Shown: positions 1 to 11,265 of the stretch, one piece after another | Layout: each line of letters opens with the position of its first letter | Numbering within the stretch: position 1 is the stretch's first letter | From: Norana najaformis | Lineage: Eukaryota > Annelida > Clitellata > Crassiclitellata > Hormogastridae | Assembly: GCA_964023275.1 (NCBI GenBank) | Contig: OZ029916.1 | Location: 43,746,896-43,810,895, forward strand | Direction: 5' to 3' | DNA: 64,000 nt | The notes under the pieces: model-generated | Seen by the model: only the letters and a program-made list of their open reading frames with translations | Told to the model about the DNA's origin: nothing | Database searches by the model: none | Position numbers and translations under genes: made by a program

Positions 1-452
1 GGAAGAAATTAACAAGAAGATGAAATTCGGTCTTTGCCAAGGGCAACACTCATCGCTCCGGACACCTGCCGTTTTCCCGCCGTTAAGAACGCACTAAACC
101 GAGATCAAGGAGCCGCTGGTCCACATATCACAGGACCTTCGTTCACCAATGCCACTCCTAAATTCCAAATCGCCCTAGCAAACAGCCACGCCTGTCATTA
201 AGAAGAGTGCCAGTGAGGGTTCTGCTCAAACACTCTCCTTCTGACATCACCAATTATAAACAGCATTAATAGTTAATCAAATATATAGGCATATGTAATC
301 TGTACACGTATTATATTTAATATATAAATATAACCAAATGTTTAAATATATACATTACCCATGCTTCTCTAGTCCAATTTTTGATAGGCCGATAGTTATT
401 GCAACTAGGCCTAAATAATAACAGGCCTGTTATTTATGCGAATTTGCGGCTC

Positions 453-522
453 GCGCACACACACGAACACACACACACACACACGAGTATGTCATAAACA
501 CACACACACACACACACACACA
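453..522. repeat. AC/GT dinucleotide microsatellite, two tracts
   Basis: Two runs of the AC dinucleotide are separated by a short unique spacer. No coding frame is implied. Confidence 0.95.
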
Positions 523-1313
523 GAAGAATGAAAGCCTGTCATAGTATAACCTGCCCGTAACTGCAGATGAGTTGATTCCCTGACGTTTTGTAATGAATAA
601 TTTTCTTCATAGGCCTCGAAGCTGTTTTAAAAGTTTTACACTTCAGGTAAGGAGAAAGCGACGAGCTGAGACGCTGCAATAAGAAACTGGAAATGCAAAA
701 AGTGCAAAAAATGTCGAATATTGAAGTATAGCAATAGATGTCTATCTCGTTTAGTCAAGTTTGACTTTGAAAGCTCTTAATAATTTAGACTGAGTAGTGG
801 AACGACAAAAGCCTATTTTTGAGGACCCGCTTTTCACACTGGGATGTCCAATCATCCGGCGGATATAGATTGCGATGTGTATAATTTTCTTGTTACTTCG
901 CACGATTTTTATTAGAGGCAGTGTCTCTTATCACTTCCAGGAGAAACGCGAGGAACTAGGGCCCCCTGGCGAATGAAATGATCATTGGAATTTGAGGAGT
1001 ACTCATGAAGGTAGATTCATGACTAAGTCGGTAGTCTGCGCATAGAAACATTCTAACAAACCGCTTTAGCTAGTGTAATGCAAATAAGGCTACTATATTA
1101 CTTACTTAATACTTACATACTGACTTACATACTTGCTACTTCTGTTTAAACGTTAGACTTATGTCATTTTAGTCTATTGCAGTGTTAAGCAATAAGTTTT
1201 CCCCTGTGATATTTTTCATATGCAGGCACAAAACGGTGTTAATTGTAATTTAACACCCTGGGTCGTCGCCAAAACACCGATCAGGTTGCTGCTGTAGAAT
1301 CAAATAAAAATAG

Positions 1314-1405
1314 TAGGGCTGCCAATTCTAACGATTAATTAAAATTTTAATCGATTAATTTTCGCTTGTTCGATTAATTTTGTTACTTATTTCAGTAACA
1401 GCCCT
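1314..1405. mobile_element. Small hAT-like non-autonomous element
   Basis: A 92-bp AT-rich segment begins TAGGGCTG and ends CAGCCCT, giving short terminal inverted repeats. It is flanked by the 7-bp direct repeat AAAATAG at 1307-1313 and 1406-1412. The interior carries repeated GATTAATT/TTAATCG motifs, a look I associate with hAT-type miniature elements. A classic hAT duplication is 8 bp, so the flank is one base short of ideal. Confidence 0.5.
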
Positions 1406-2594
1406 AAAATAGTTTGGCAAAAGTCTGCACCTTACGTGACCAGGTAAAAGAGAGATTAAATTGAGAATTGCTAACGCAGAGTCCTGGTATGAGAACTTAC
1501 TCCGTAAGTTGTGGTGCACACACACACACACACACATAAACATGTGAGCCCTACACACGGAGAACGAGCGACAGACGAGCGATATTGGGAAGATGCGTTG
1601 CCCAGAATACAGATGCCTAGGACGGATAGATGCATAGACTTGTCACAAGACTTGGCTGACCCTGCAACTAAGAGAACGATTGGCGTCTCATATTAATGGC
1701 AGTAGTTCCAGAGTCACGAGATGTAGACCATTGGTGAAGAGAAACCCCGTAGAAAAGAAGGCGCGCAAAAAGTCAACGACTATCTCCGGTAAAGGAACGA
1801 ACCCCGTTCTGAGATAAAGCCGTCCTCAGGACATTGCCCATCCAGCAACCGCAGAGTCGGATCCCGACACAAAACTCGACACTTATGCCTCTTTTAAGGA
1901 AGCGGCCAATCAGAATATTTCTTCGACAGGACATAAACTATGGACAAAGATCGCAAGGGAAGGCCATTCTACATCGAAAGTAGAATGAGCAGTGATGCTG
2001 GCGACTCCAAGCGTAGAACTGGGTTGGATTCACCCCGTTCAGATCGCCACGGCCACATGTAAATTTAATTAGCTCATTGACCTGGTCTAGGCACTTTTAA
2101 TATCATGGCTTCTCTGCTAGAGCTTAAGACGATGGAGCGATGCTCTCCACTAATTGTGGACTCTCCAATCTGCATGTCTTCACCACAGTATATCCAAATG
2201 TAGGTGTTTGTTTAGTTCGATATTCTCAGATAGCTTTAAAAGGTCTACCAAACAACCTGAGCAGCTAAACTGCATGGATTGCAGATTTCACGTGGTGCTG
2301 TGAGATTCGAATCTCCTAAGCACAGCATAATGGTTGAGGTGCATTGTATAATCGCTAAATAATAATCGTGCAGACTCTAATCATTTAGTGCAGGTGTAAT
2401 CGTTTAATGCGTTGGAGTGTAGCACGGTGTGATGTAATATGAGGTAATAAAGTTAATTATATAATAAAATAATTTTAAAATGATGTAGCTAAGTGACAAA
2501 TAGTGCAAAATGTGTGGCTTCTTGTAAACAGTGCAACAACATGTGTAGTGGAGCTTAGTCAAGTGCAGTTCCGCGTAGTAGCGGGAATTCACAT

Positions 2595-2745
2595 CTCTCT
2601 CTCCCCTCTCTTTTCCGCAAGCGTTTGAAGTCTGTATTATTCCCCACTAGTTCTGGGACATCGGGTCGGGAGCGTATCTGATGAGTTTTATCTTGAAGTA
2701 GCGCTTTATAAGTTTTTGATTACAATTACAATTACAAATAGCGAG
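2595..2745 (+). mobile_element. Non-LTR retroposon 3' end (family B)
   Basis: This matches the 3' tails at 13430-13660, 21760-22075 and 35720-35890. Shared landmarks are 'cgcaag cg..tgaagtctgta', 'ggtcggga', 'ctgatgagt', 'gaagtggcgcttta' and a final 'attacaattacaa'. At 13.5 kb the same family still encodes a reverse transcriptase C-terminus, so these are 3' remnants of a CR1/L2-like element. Confidence 0.7.
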
Positions 2746-3073
2746 GAGCATTACTGTCTGGTTCTCCATTTCCTGCAATAGTGCGGAGAATCGATTGATG
2801 CCTTTTGTCATAGCTTTGGAAGCCTTTGCAACAGAAGGCATTGGACCAGAATAGTATAGAGTTGTGTAGAGTAGAATATCGTGTAGAGTATATGAAAATA
2901 GTGCAGAGGACAGTAGAACAGAGTAGAATAGAAGACAAAATATATAATAGACTAATAATTTCCGTTGTGTCGACCAGGCTATCTAATAAGAGAACTCTTG
3001 ACTCAAATCTTCAGAACGTGTGAGCCATAATAGATGAAATATAATTCGCAGTCCAAAGACGACGGTGAAAACC

Positions 3074-6000
3074 TTAATCCGTCCAATCGCTTCTCTTTCC
3101 AGCGTTCAGCAACTGGAACATTTTACGAAAGTCCTTCGCCGATACTTTGAGGGCAAGACGATCAAGTCGTGAAGATGACATAGGCAGCGAGGCCGGGGGC
3201 ACAAGCGTCCCCAGACTGGTGGGGTTCTGGCGCTGGCCTCTTTGGCGTGGCTGAATCTGGGCGTCGAACCCCTGCTCACTGAGATAACCCCCGGCTCCGC
3301 CTTTCGATCGACGGTTATTCCGGTTCGAATCCAAGGTCGTGATGGCGAAGTCCAAGTTGTCCAAAGCCATGAACCCTAAAACATTCAGTGACAGTCATTT
3401 AGATTCGTTCAGGTCTAAACTAAAGACGCATCCCTTTCACTCAGGAATTTACAATTTAAAACCGAGAAGGAGCCTTTTAAGGTCGTCCAATGGAATTCCC
3501 ATTCTTCTGAAACCTTTCCAAAGAAATTTTTAAAGGCAAGATTTCTCCAAATGAATTTGTTGAAAAGAATCTTATCAAATAACGCTTCAAACGGAGTTTA
3601 CAAAATATCTCCCTGCAATCACGAAGGTACTATGCAAACATCTTCTGCGCACACACTTTCCATGCCATAACAGGAGCTATGCGCCCACGCGTTGCCAGCC
3701 ACGTGACACGCTCATCCAGATATCAGCTGCTTTCCTACTCTTTCCTCCTGCCTGACCCCACCCACCCACCCACACACACACACACACATTCCTAAAGGTC
3801 ACTGAAGAGAAGATGTGATGAACGTCACGTTCATCACATCTTCTCTTCAGTGACCTTTAGGAATGAACTTTAAGTCCGTATGCATGTATTTACACGGTTT
3901 TGCACAAACACACACACGCGCGCACACACGTACACACGCGCACACACACGCACACACACACAAACCCTGTTCGTTTGTCAATGAATTTATCGGCTGAGAC
4001 CCGATCACCACCTTTAGCCGTTTGTATAGGCGTAATGCTATTATTAGGTGGCCGTGTAAGTACACAGCTGGCCAGAGGCACGTGTCTCTTAAGAGATCCT
4101 AGAACATCCTTCGATCTTCTCAACCTGCTTACATTCACACGCTATTCGATACCCAACTGAACAAATCTATTCGTTCTTCCTCATTCTTTTCTGTACCTCG
4201 GCCTCAGATCTCCTTCTCTGAAATTCTGCAATTACTCAGAAATCTATGATACGCCAGCTCTTTGGTACGAAATCCCGATCCATGTTCGCTACTCCTTCAT
4301 TTCTATCTGTCAACTTGAGCTCTCCTAGACTTGTGCTCTCTTCTGGAGAGGACAAAACTCAAGATTGAAAACCGAATTTTCAAACTATTCTATCTTGCAC
4401 CTGATCCTGGACCACCATGCGATCACCGGTGACAGCTCAACTGCTTTCCACCTAAGTTCCACGCTCTCTCCTCCGGCCTGACCCCAGGATTCTGACCTAC
4501 GTCGAGACACTGACATACTCACCCATACACCCACCCACCCACACACACACACACAAACAGCTGCCTTTTACGACAAAATTATCTACAAAGTCGGACACGT
4601 GATTAAATAGTAACACTGACTATATATCCATCCTTCCTTACTTCCTTCCTTCCTTCCTTCATTTCTTCCTTCTTTCCTTCCTTCAGTTCTTCCTTCCTTC
4701 CTTCCTTCCTTCCTTTCTTCCTTCCTTCCTTTCTTCCTTCTTTATTTCTTTCCTTCCTACCTTTCTTGAATCGATAAATTCATTGCCTCTTGATGAAGAT
4801 CGCACACCTCCACTTTTAAGATCATCCGGGTATCATCCATCCTACATAGCACCAGCACTGCCTGCCTGTTTGATCTTGACCTGGAACCGTTTCTAACCTT
4901 CCTTCCTGACGATTTTGTTTTGACTGAGCGCCTGTGAATAAGCTGGTTCCCACGACACAGCTTTCGTAGGGCGCTTTAGAAATTTCGAGTTTACAATTAC
5001 GATTACTGCTGTACTTAATGGAGGCCCTTAGCTGCATGCCGCCGGCGCCAAGAGCAAATGGAAAAGACACAATGTCAGTTCTCCAGCTCGTCATCTGTAA
5101 CGCCGGTGGAATCTCGCCACTCTGGCGGCAGCTAAAGACGGAAAAGCTTTGTCCCTTATCCACAGAAGCTTAGCGGTCTTGCAACTCGTGCTATTTCGAG
5201 CCTCACTGGCCAGACTTTACGGATTTTAAGTTTTTACTGCTTCAGCTTTTGTTTATCAGAATTTCAGTTCCCGTTCTGCTATACGCTTTTCCGCTTTTCC
5301 GCTTTTATTTTTGGTAATTTAGAAGAATTTCTTTCGTGCTTTTTCTTCAACTTTCGTTAGATGGTTTGTTGCATAAATCCCGTTCAACTTCGAATCCGTC
5401 TAATTGTTTCCCGATTCTATCACTTCTTGAATTTGGCAAAACCCAGGTTAAACAGTGCACAGATACATTCGTATGTAAGACTTACGTGAATATGTTGTTT
5501 AGCATTTATGTATTACATATCTTGCACTTACCGAGTACTTATGTAACACATCAGCACTACACACGTAATAAGTATGTAACACATACATAATACACGTGTA
5601 AAATAAGTTTAAGCATTCACAATACGTGTTCCTACGTATTGCACGTATGCCTGTGTGTTTATATGTATGTATGTATGTTTGTATGTACGTATGTAATATG
5701 TATGTATGTAAGTATTTTTGTATGTGTAATAGTAATTTAGTAATTAGTAACTATTAATGCGCCGTTGTCAAATGCACAAGGCATCAGTGGATGGCGCACC
5801 AAAGCCAAAACCGCAATCAGATCAATATCCAGAAGGTCAGTCCTTTACGACAGAGAGTGGACTGACCTTTAAGTAAGGATATTGACATATGCGTGTATCG
5901 GATCATTTATATAGCACTTATTACGAACTCCACAAAGGCGCTAAAACTTGACAATAAAACAGTTCCAACAAAAGGTGCTACTCGTAAGCTATGTATGCAA

Positions 6001-7956
6001 AATGTGACAACCTGAGAAACCGTGGGAAACACGAGCTGTGTTGAAGGTTGATTATTTTATTTTCTACCTCCCTCCAACAATTCCTATTCATAGATCGGTG
6101 ACCTATGTTTTCCGAATTTATATGGCGCCATTATGTAGAGGAATGCAAGGAGCGCGCGGTTGACCGTACCGCCGACATATTGGTTTCCAACGGCATCAAA
6201 CGCCTTCTTTTAATCAAGTACATACATGTAAGTGGTAGCCAAGGCAACAGATGGTGTTTTTGTTCTAAAAAATACTCTAGTTTTACAATGATAGCCACTT
6301 CCTTCCGTTCTAAAAATAACTCAACGATAATGGGCACCGGAAACCGGAAACCGGATAAATGTGGCCGGTTCTAGTTCCCGGAAGTTGGTTGCCCATGCGC
6401 ATATCCTGTTACGCCATCTGCTGTTAGTATCTGAAAAAGGAAACGCCGCGGCGCCATCTGGAGGTAGGATTTCCCGTTTACTTGACCAGCCGCAGGGCGG
6501 CGCTCAAGGACAACTAATGGAACAAAGACGACGAAATGATCTGATTGGTAAGTAAGTGCGAAAGTAAAGCCATTGATCTCATTGAGGCAGCCTAGCCTAT
6601 AGCTATCTATCTAATTAATACATGGTTTCAGAATACGTGCAACTGGAATATCGTTCCTGCTGTATTAAATTTCCCCAGTTTTTAACCCCGGTAATTTGCA
6701 TGAAATCTTTCATTGAGGTTGATCTGGAATGCTATGAATGGAGGGATATATACACACATTAAAGTATCGCATTTTATACGTATCAATTATCAAAATAACA
6801 AGTATTAGAGTGTATATTATCAACATATCAAAGTATTTTGAAAAATCCAATGATGAAGTATTACAGCATGAAGTACAAAAAAAATTAACAAGGGTTCGTG
6901 GAATCAAAGGATAGGAGCTGTAATATGTTGAACTGTCAAGGTCGCATGTATCTATCGGAGCATTTATAATGCGCCTTTAGGAACCTCCCAAAGCCTCTTA
7001 AGATTGCTAGGTAACACAGTTACAAAGATGGATCTTATGATAAACAGAGAACTCTCAATTATTGAAATATCAAAATTACCGAGTTTTGTGTATTAAAGTT
7101 TCAGAGTATCCTAGTGCCATAAGATGAATAAAAATTTAAAAAAAATATAAAAATATTAAAAAAGAATGTGAATGTGGCTAAGATAGATATAGATATAAAT
7201 TAAAAATAATAAATTTTTAAAATTTGAAATAAAATTTATTTTTAATTTAAATAAAATTGTTACCTGCTACCGAAGTATAAATTCTCTTGGGCCTTGTAAA
7301 ATTGTGTGACCTTTTGCCGAAGTGTAATAACCTTAAGGCTATGTAAAAAATTTTGCTTTTCCTGATTTTTCTTCCTTCTTACCCCTTCTTCCTCTTACCT
7401 CTCTCTCTGCTCTCCAACCTCAAACATCACCCCCGTAGCTGCCACGCTGTCTCTCCGTCTGACTTTTGGATCTTGACCTGGAACCGAACCCTTTTGCCTA
7501 TCGATTTTGTTTGACTGAGCGCCTGTGAATAAGCTGGTGCGGCTTTCGTTGGGCGCTGTAGAAATCTCGGAATTACGATTACGATTTTTCAGATGTAAAA
7601 TGTCACTAACCTGGATTCCTTTTGTCCTTCGTTCCACTTAGCATCTCGGGCCGGAAGCGTAACCTCCTCATCATCAACCGATAGGCAACCCCCGTCAGCA
7701 CCTCCTCTTGATCGCCGTTGCCACCCTGGTCCATGCTACCCCACCCTACCCCACCGCCATCTTTGAAGGGTACCTCGGGTACATCGTCGTCAGAGCTGTC
7801 AAGGTCTTTCTGGCGAAGAAGCACCTCGTCGTCTTCCGGTATCAGGTACGAAGCTTCGCAGTACGGAACAGGTATTGCGAGTCGAAAAGTAATCGTGACG
7901 ATTAGGGTCAAGAATATTCGCCGGGGGCACGGCCACCGATGCCCTCTGACCTCCAT
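3074..7956 (-). CDS. Putative secreted peptide precursor, two coding exons, unknown family
   Basis: Exons are 7956-7611 and 3375-3074. The donor is CCAG|GTTAGT and the acceptor TTTTAG|GG. Both are phase 1, and the joined frame gives 215 residues. The ATG has A at -3 and G at +4 and follows an in-frame stop. Residues 1-35 look like a signal peptide: basic residues 4-13, a hydrophobic stretch from Ile14, and small residues near 34. An acidic region (41-66) and a Gly-rich patch (67-80) follow. Basic cleavage-type sites lie at 97-98, KDKR at 110-113 and RR at 137-138. The last 30 residues contain a basic amphipathic stretch running into LLNAGKR (204-210), a standard amidation plus dibasic site, then SDWTD and the stop. 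Only two Cys are present (10 and 33). This architecture is that of a neuropeptide or hormone precursor. I recognise no family; the NA-amide end is only loosely like arthropod PDF. It could instead be an unrelated secreted protein. Confidence 0.58.
3754..3788. repeat. CCCA/CA simple repeat
   Basis: A CCCA run passes into a CA tract that abuts the left arm of the palindrome at 3787. Confidence 0.9.
3787..3865. repeat. Near-perfect 79-bp palindrome
   Basis: Two 39-bp arms (3787-3825 and 3827-3865) are exact reverse complements around one spacer base at 3826. The centre reads GAACGT-C-ACGTTC. CA-rich repeats lie on both sides (3754-3788 and 3903-3962). Single-stranded, this would be an almost loopless hairpin. 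It lies in the intron of the two-exon precursor gene. It may be a young hairpin element, a fold-back duplication or an assembly artefact. Confidence 0.95.
3903..3962. repeat. CA/CG-rich microsatellite
   Basis: Alternating purine-pyrimidine CA and CG dinucleotides; overlapping reading frames here are artefacts. Confidence 0.9.
3963..4080 (-). mobile_element. Degraded SINE family A fragment
   Basis: It shares the series 'tcaatgaatttatcgg..gagac', 'tcaccacc' and 'gcgta..gcca' with better copies at 10145-10315, 26728-26885 and 27700-27872. It is heavily diverged and has no tRNA-like head. Confidence 0.5.
4624..4775. repeat. TTCC tetranucleotide microsatellite
   Basis: Imperfect TTCC/TTCT repeats run for about 150 bases. 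Confidence 0.95.
4840..5009 (+). mobile_element. Retroposon family A 3' end fragment
   Basis: Diagnostic blocks are 'gatcttgacctggaaccg', 'attttgttttgactgagcgc', 'gtgaataagctggt', 'ctttcgt.gggcgct.tagaaat' and a terminal 'acgattac' repeat. The same 3' sequence sits downstream of reverse transcriptase remnants at 11266-11935 and 30883-32160 in the other orientation, so this is a 5'-truncated copy. Confidence 0.8.
5663..5712. repeat. ATGT tetranucleotide repeat
   Basis: Interrupted TATG/TACG units. Confidence 0.8.
5756..5825 (-). mobile_element. SINE tail (ATCGACTGATGCC type)
   Basis: Reverse orientation of the tail seen at 29870-29945, 52490-52550 and 63600-63665: 'ATC.ACTGATGCCTTG.GCAT' followed by 'GGCGC'. 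Only the tail is recognisable. Confidence 0.45.
6340..6516 (+). promoter_or_regulatory. TATA-less promoter-like motif cluster
   Basis: In about 180 bases there are two ACCGGAAA repeats, a consensus ETS site CCCGGAAGT (about 6376), an NRF1-like half site CATGCGCA (about 6393) and two YY1-like GCCATC sites (about 6412 and 6452) in a CpG-containing stretch. This mix is typical of housekeeping promoters. A short candidate first exon follows. It lies inside the intron of the minus-strand precursor gene. Confidence 0.4.
6517..6547 (+). CDS. Candidate 5' coding exon of an unidentified gene
   Basis: ATG at 6517 opens ten codons (MEQRRRNDLI) and stops in phase 1 at the strong donor TTG|GTAAGTAAG. It lies directly after the promoter-like cluster. 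The phase fits the acceptor of the orphan exon at 10841, which would give a glutamate at the join. There is no homology evidence, and a chance ATG plus donor is possible. Confidence 0.25.
7385..7590 (+). mobile_element. Retroposon family A 3' end fragment
   Basis: A good copy running from 'cctcttacctctctc' through 'gacttttggatcttgacctg', 'actgagcgcctgtgaataag' and 'gggcgctgtagaaatctcgg' to the terminal 'aattacgattacgat'. It lies next to the splice donor at 7610 of the precursor gene, on the opposite strand. Confidence 0.85.
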
Positions 7957-8694
7957 CCTGACCCAATTAGTTGCCCGTCAAGTACTCAATGTTCTCCTTT
8001 ACTGCTTCAGTGTGTCAGCGTGTTTAATTTCTCCACAGCTTAAAGGGAGCCCAGAGTAAATATGAAAGAAGATACTCCCGACTCCTGGTAGGTGTATATA
8101 AAACACGCAGTGTTCTGCTGCTGAGCAAAAACGCACCCTTGAGACGTCAACTTTGCACCGAGCTCAACTTTTCTGATTTTGATCGAACGCCATTTTTACG
8201 CAGACGACGGCTGTATTTTCCAAACGTATCTGTTGCTCCAGGTGGAAGGAAGATCGATAGACGCTCACGAGGAGGATGAAAGGATTTAGAGGATCACGAG
8301 CAACGTCAGCACTGTTGGCAGCTGGATTTCAGAGGCTGACTCGATAGCCTTGCCTTTCGCTCTTCCGTTGATGAAATCAAATGGATTGTTGGCCTGGCAG
8401 GTCCTTCACTTTCTAAACCCGATAGGCCATCACAGCCATCGACTATGTAAGCACTTGAATCAAGGCTGAGCCTTATGCAACACTGTCTAAAATACATACA
8501 TATGCAGATATATATTAAGTACATATACTCCTCATATGCGTTCTACATACATATGTATATATATATACACGTGTATATGTATATAAGAAATGACGTTCTG
8601 TTTCATAGCTCGAAGACAGACGAGTCACTGATTGCCTTTCTGTAAAGTGCATTTCAGTAATATATTTATGAACTTTAAATGTAGTAAGTTATAC

Positions 8695-8882
8695 CCATCC
8701 ATCCGTCCATCCATCCATCCATCCATCAATCCATCCATCCATCCATCCATCCATCCATCCAACCATCCATCCATCCAGCCATCCATCCATTCATCAATCC
8801 ATTCATCCATCCATCCATCCATCTATCCTTTCGTCCATCCATCCATCCACCCATCCATCCATCCATCCATCCATCCATCCAT
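8695..8882. repeat. ATCC tetranucleotide microsatellite
   Basis: About 45 imperfect CCAT units. Overlapping frames (Pro-Ser-Ile repeats and the reverse) are artefacts. Confidence 0.97.
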
Positions 8883-9794
8883 ACATAGACATACAAGAAC
8901 ATAAACATACATGAATACATATGAACACATACATGCATGCCTTTATCCATTCAGAAACATAACTGAATAGAAGGAAAAATCTGTCGAATCATACGCCACC
9001 TATGAACCTGAAATTCTACGCACCGCAGCAATTAAACTCTAAGCACATTTAGAATAGAATTTGAAGCAACTTATTCCTTGCAAAGAAGGAAAAGGTGTTC
9101 GCTCACACTAGCGACATCTACTTCCGCCAAACAGAGTCCCTACATCGCACACGTTAGCACTTCGTCTACCCAATGGTTCATTCGGCACTTGATGGCTCAA
9201 GACGTATGCCGCTATTTGTTCTCTGCACCGCAGAGGAGAAGGAGGAGAAGAAGAAGGAGGGGAGGAGGATCACATCCTCACTCCTCTCCGCCTCCTATTC
9301 CTTCTTCTTCTTTCTGTCTTCCGTTTGCGCTCATTCCGGTGTCGTCGATTTTACCCAGCAGCCTTTTCGGCCGCGGCTAATCCAACAGCATATGCGCTAA
9401 ACTTGTCTATAGCCTGTAGGTCTACATTCGCATATAAATATCTATCTATAAATCTATCTATGTGTATGTGTAATCGTACGTATACGTATATGCAAGTACA
9501 TATGTATATAAATATATACATAATTATGTAAATGTATAAATATATAAATATATATATATTATATATGTATGTATGTCTGCGCGCACTTGTCAGGCGGGTG
9601 GGCGAGCGGGCGGTCAGTCACTGAGGGGTTTCACCATATTTCCCGTGGCCATTGGTCGCGACATGGAATCATTAGTCGTCTCAAAGCTCTTGTTTCGGCG
9701 TCTGAGGCTTCGCTCCCCGTAATTACAAGTCTGTGTCGTAAAGTTCGAAAGGAATCGCAAGCAGACTGAAGAAATACAACACACATTGTATTCT

Positions 9795-9980
9795 CATGTA
9801 CACATATTCATATATAGCTATATACTTATCAATGTATATATATATATATATCTATATATATAAACATAAATATGTAAATATACATATATTTAATACATGT
9901 ATATATGTATATATATGTACATCATATGCTATGTATATGATGTATATATATATGTACATCATATGCTATGTATATCACAT
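9795..9980. repeat. TA/ATAC-rich microsatellite with local duplication
   Basis: TATA-rich sequence; a block containing 'gtacatcatatgctatgt' occurs twice, near 9917 and 9953. Confidence 0.8.
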
Positions 9981-10144
9981 AATTTCCATCGACGTAACGG
10001 CATATGTTGCAGAAGCTAGAAAAGGAGAAAACACCTCACGAAAATAACAAAACGACTGTCGACTTAATAATACCTATAGTGATTTTACGCCGTCACTCTT
10101 AAAGACACGAGCTAACGACGATGAAGATAAAATCTAAAAGTATA

Positions 10145-10315
10145 GGTTTTATATAGCGACCGTATGACCTCGACCCTGCTCATTTTGCAGTGAATTAATC
10201 GGGTGAGATCCTTCACCACCGCTGCCCGGTTGAATGGGCGCCACGCCATTTAAGGTCCCCGTGCACGAACCGTACTAGCCCGAGAATTAAATCTCTGAAA
10301 TAAGCTAGGTAGGAC
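10145..10315 (-). mobile_element. SINE family A, body
   Basis: Read on the minus strand it matches 33124-33365 and 33425-33606, with 'CTCGGGCTAG', 'GTGCACGGGG', 'TTAAATGGCGTGGCGCCCAT', 'GGTGAAGGATCTCACCCG' and 'GTCGAGGTCATACGGTCGCTATA'. The tRNA-like head is lost. Confidence 0.75.
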
Positions 10316-10840
10316 GAAGATGAAGATGACGACGATGACACCTATGATGATGATGATGACTGTGATGATATTACTACCTTGGTCCAAGCTTTTGAGAGGC
10401 CAGACTTTATGGTTTTCAAGTTTTGTTAACAAACCGGAGCATTTACAATTAAACTTCAACCAGGGAGGCGATGAAGTTAATGGCAACAAATGCGACTGCT
10501 GTCAACGCGAACGTCTTGGCGATGTAATTACATATTAGTCCCCGGATATACTTACTGTGAACTCAGCATTTATTTGTGTGTCGAGGCAGATGCATGCTGA
10601 ATACATAGCATATGATGTACATATACTCTGAACTCTGAGAACTCCTATTCCGTCACCGCAATAATGCTCAAGGCATCAGTCGATGGTCGGTACGAAGGAA
10701 AATCGTTGTGCAAGCCAAATTCCAGGATGAGTCCGGTTTAAAAATCATTAACGAAATCAGAGAAGACACAGAAACGGCCTTTTAATTTAAGGAAGAGATG
10801 ATTTTTAGTCGTGATCTAAAGCCCAAAACGGACTTTGCAG

Positions 10841-11101
10841 AGGGAACGTTTGCGAGAAGAGAGTTTCCACTCTGTCGCGGTTCTTATAGCATTGACAAGG
10901 AGGAGTTATACACGAAGGGAAGGACTGAGTGTCATCAGGACAGTGCCAAGTTTCATTACGTGCCATGTGTGAAGTTGTTGCTCAGTGAGGCAATTTGTGA
11001 TAGCGGAGCTTTAGAACGGGTAGAGGCAATGTTCAGAAAGCAAATGTTCAAAGGTTATAGGGGCCATGGGCCAGTGTCCAGCTTAATATCACCAGCAAGA
11101 G
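10841..11101 (+). CDS. Orphan internal exon, hypothetical
   Basis: An acceptor (gactttgcag|AG) opens 86 uninterrupted codons up to a phase-1 donor (AGAG|GTATGA). The predicted segment has balanced composition, with no low complexity, five Cys and a helix-like stretch near ALERVEAMFRKQMF. It does not resemble the repeats around it. I do not recognise a family. It is phase-compatible with the tiny exon at 6517-6547. I found no following exon before the retroposon at 11266. Confidence 0.3.
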
Positions 11102-11265
11102 GTATGAGAATGAGGATATGCCTTGTATACTATAAAGTGTTTGGATGATAACCGTGGCTTTTTGCCATTGGAAGAGAATCAGTTTGGCAGTGAACATACG
11201 TGTCCAGATACGTTTATACATAACCATGTTGTATTAAATAATTGTCGCTTGTCTATTTGAACAGT

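Larger units (their letters stand above)
1..3073. other. Non-coding repeat-rich stretch
   Basis: I see no gene here. Reading frames are short and several cross simple repeats. The stretch holds two AC-repeat tracts at 453-522, another at 1515-1537, a small hAT-like element at 1314-1405 and a retroposon 3' end at about 2595-2745. The rest is AT-rich sequence without recognisable signal. The 3' flank of the gene ending at 3074 on the minus strand should begin here, but I found no clear AATAAA on that strand close to the stop. Confidence 0.5.
8057..10840. other. Non-coding repeat-rich stretch
   Basis: No supportable gene. It holds an ATCC microsatellite (8695-8882), AT/ATAC-rich tracts (about 9480-9565 and 9795-9980), a minus-strand SINE (10145-10315) and a GAT-rich patch (about 10318-10365). 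A TATATAAA string at about 8094 has no gene model behind it. Confidence 0.5.

Noticed and set aside
8090..8103. TATATAAA as a TATA box on the + strand
   Set aside because: No start, exon or transcript signal follows; TATATAAA-like strings are common in retroposon tails here.
8625..8950. Met-Asp-Gly-Trp and Pro-Ser-Ile repeat frames
   Set aside because: These are direct translations of the ATCC microsatellite.
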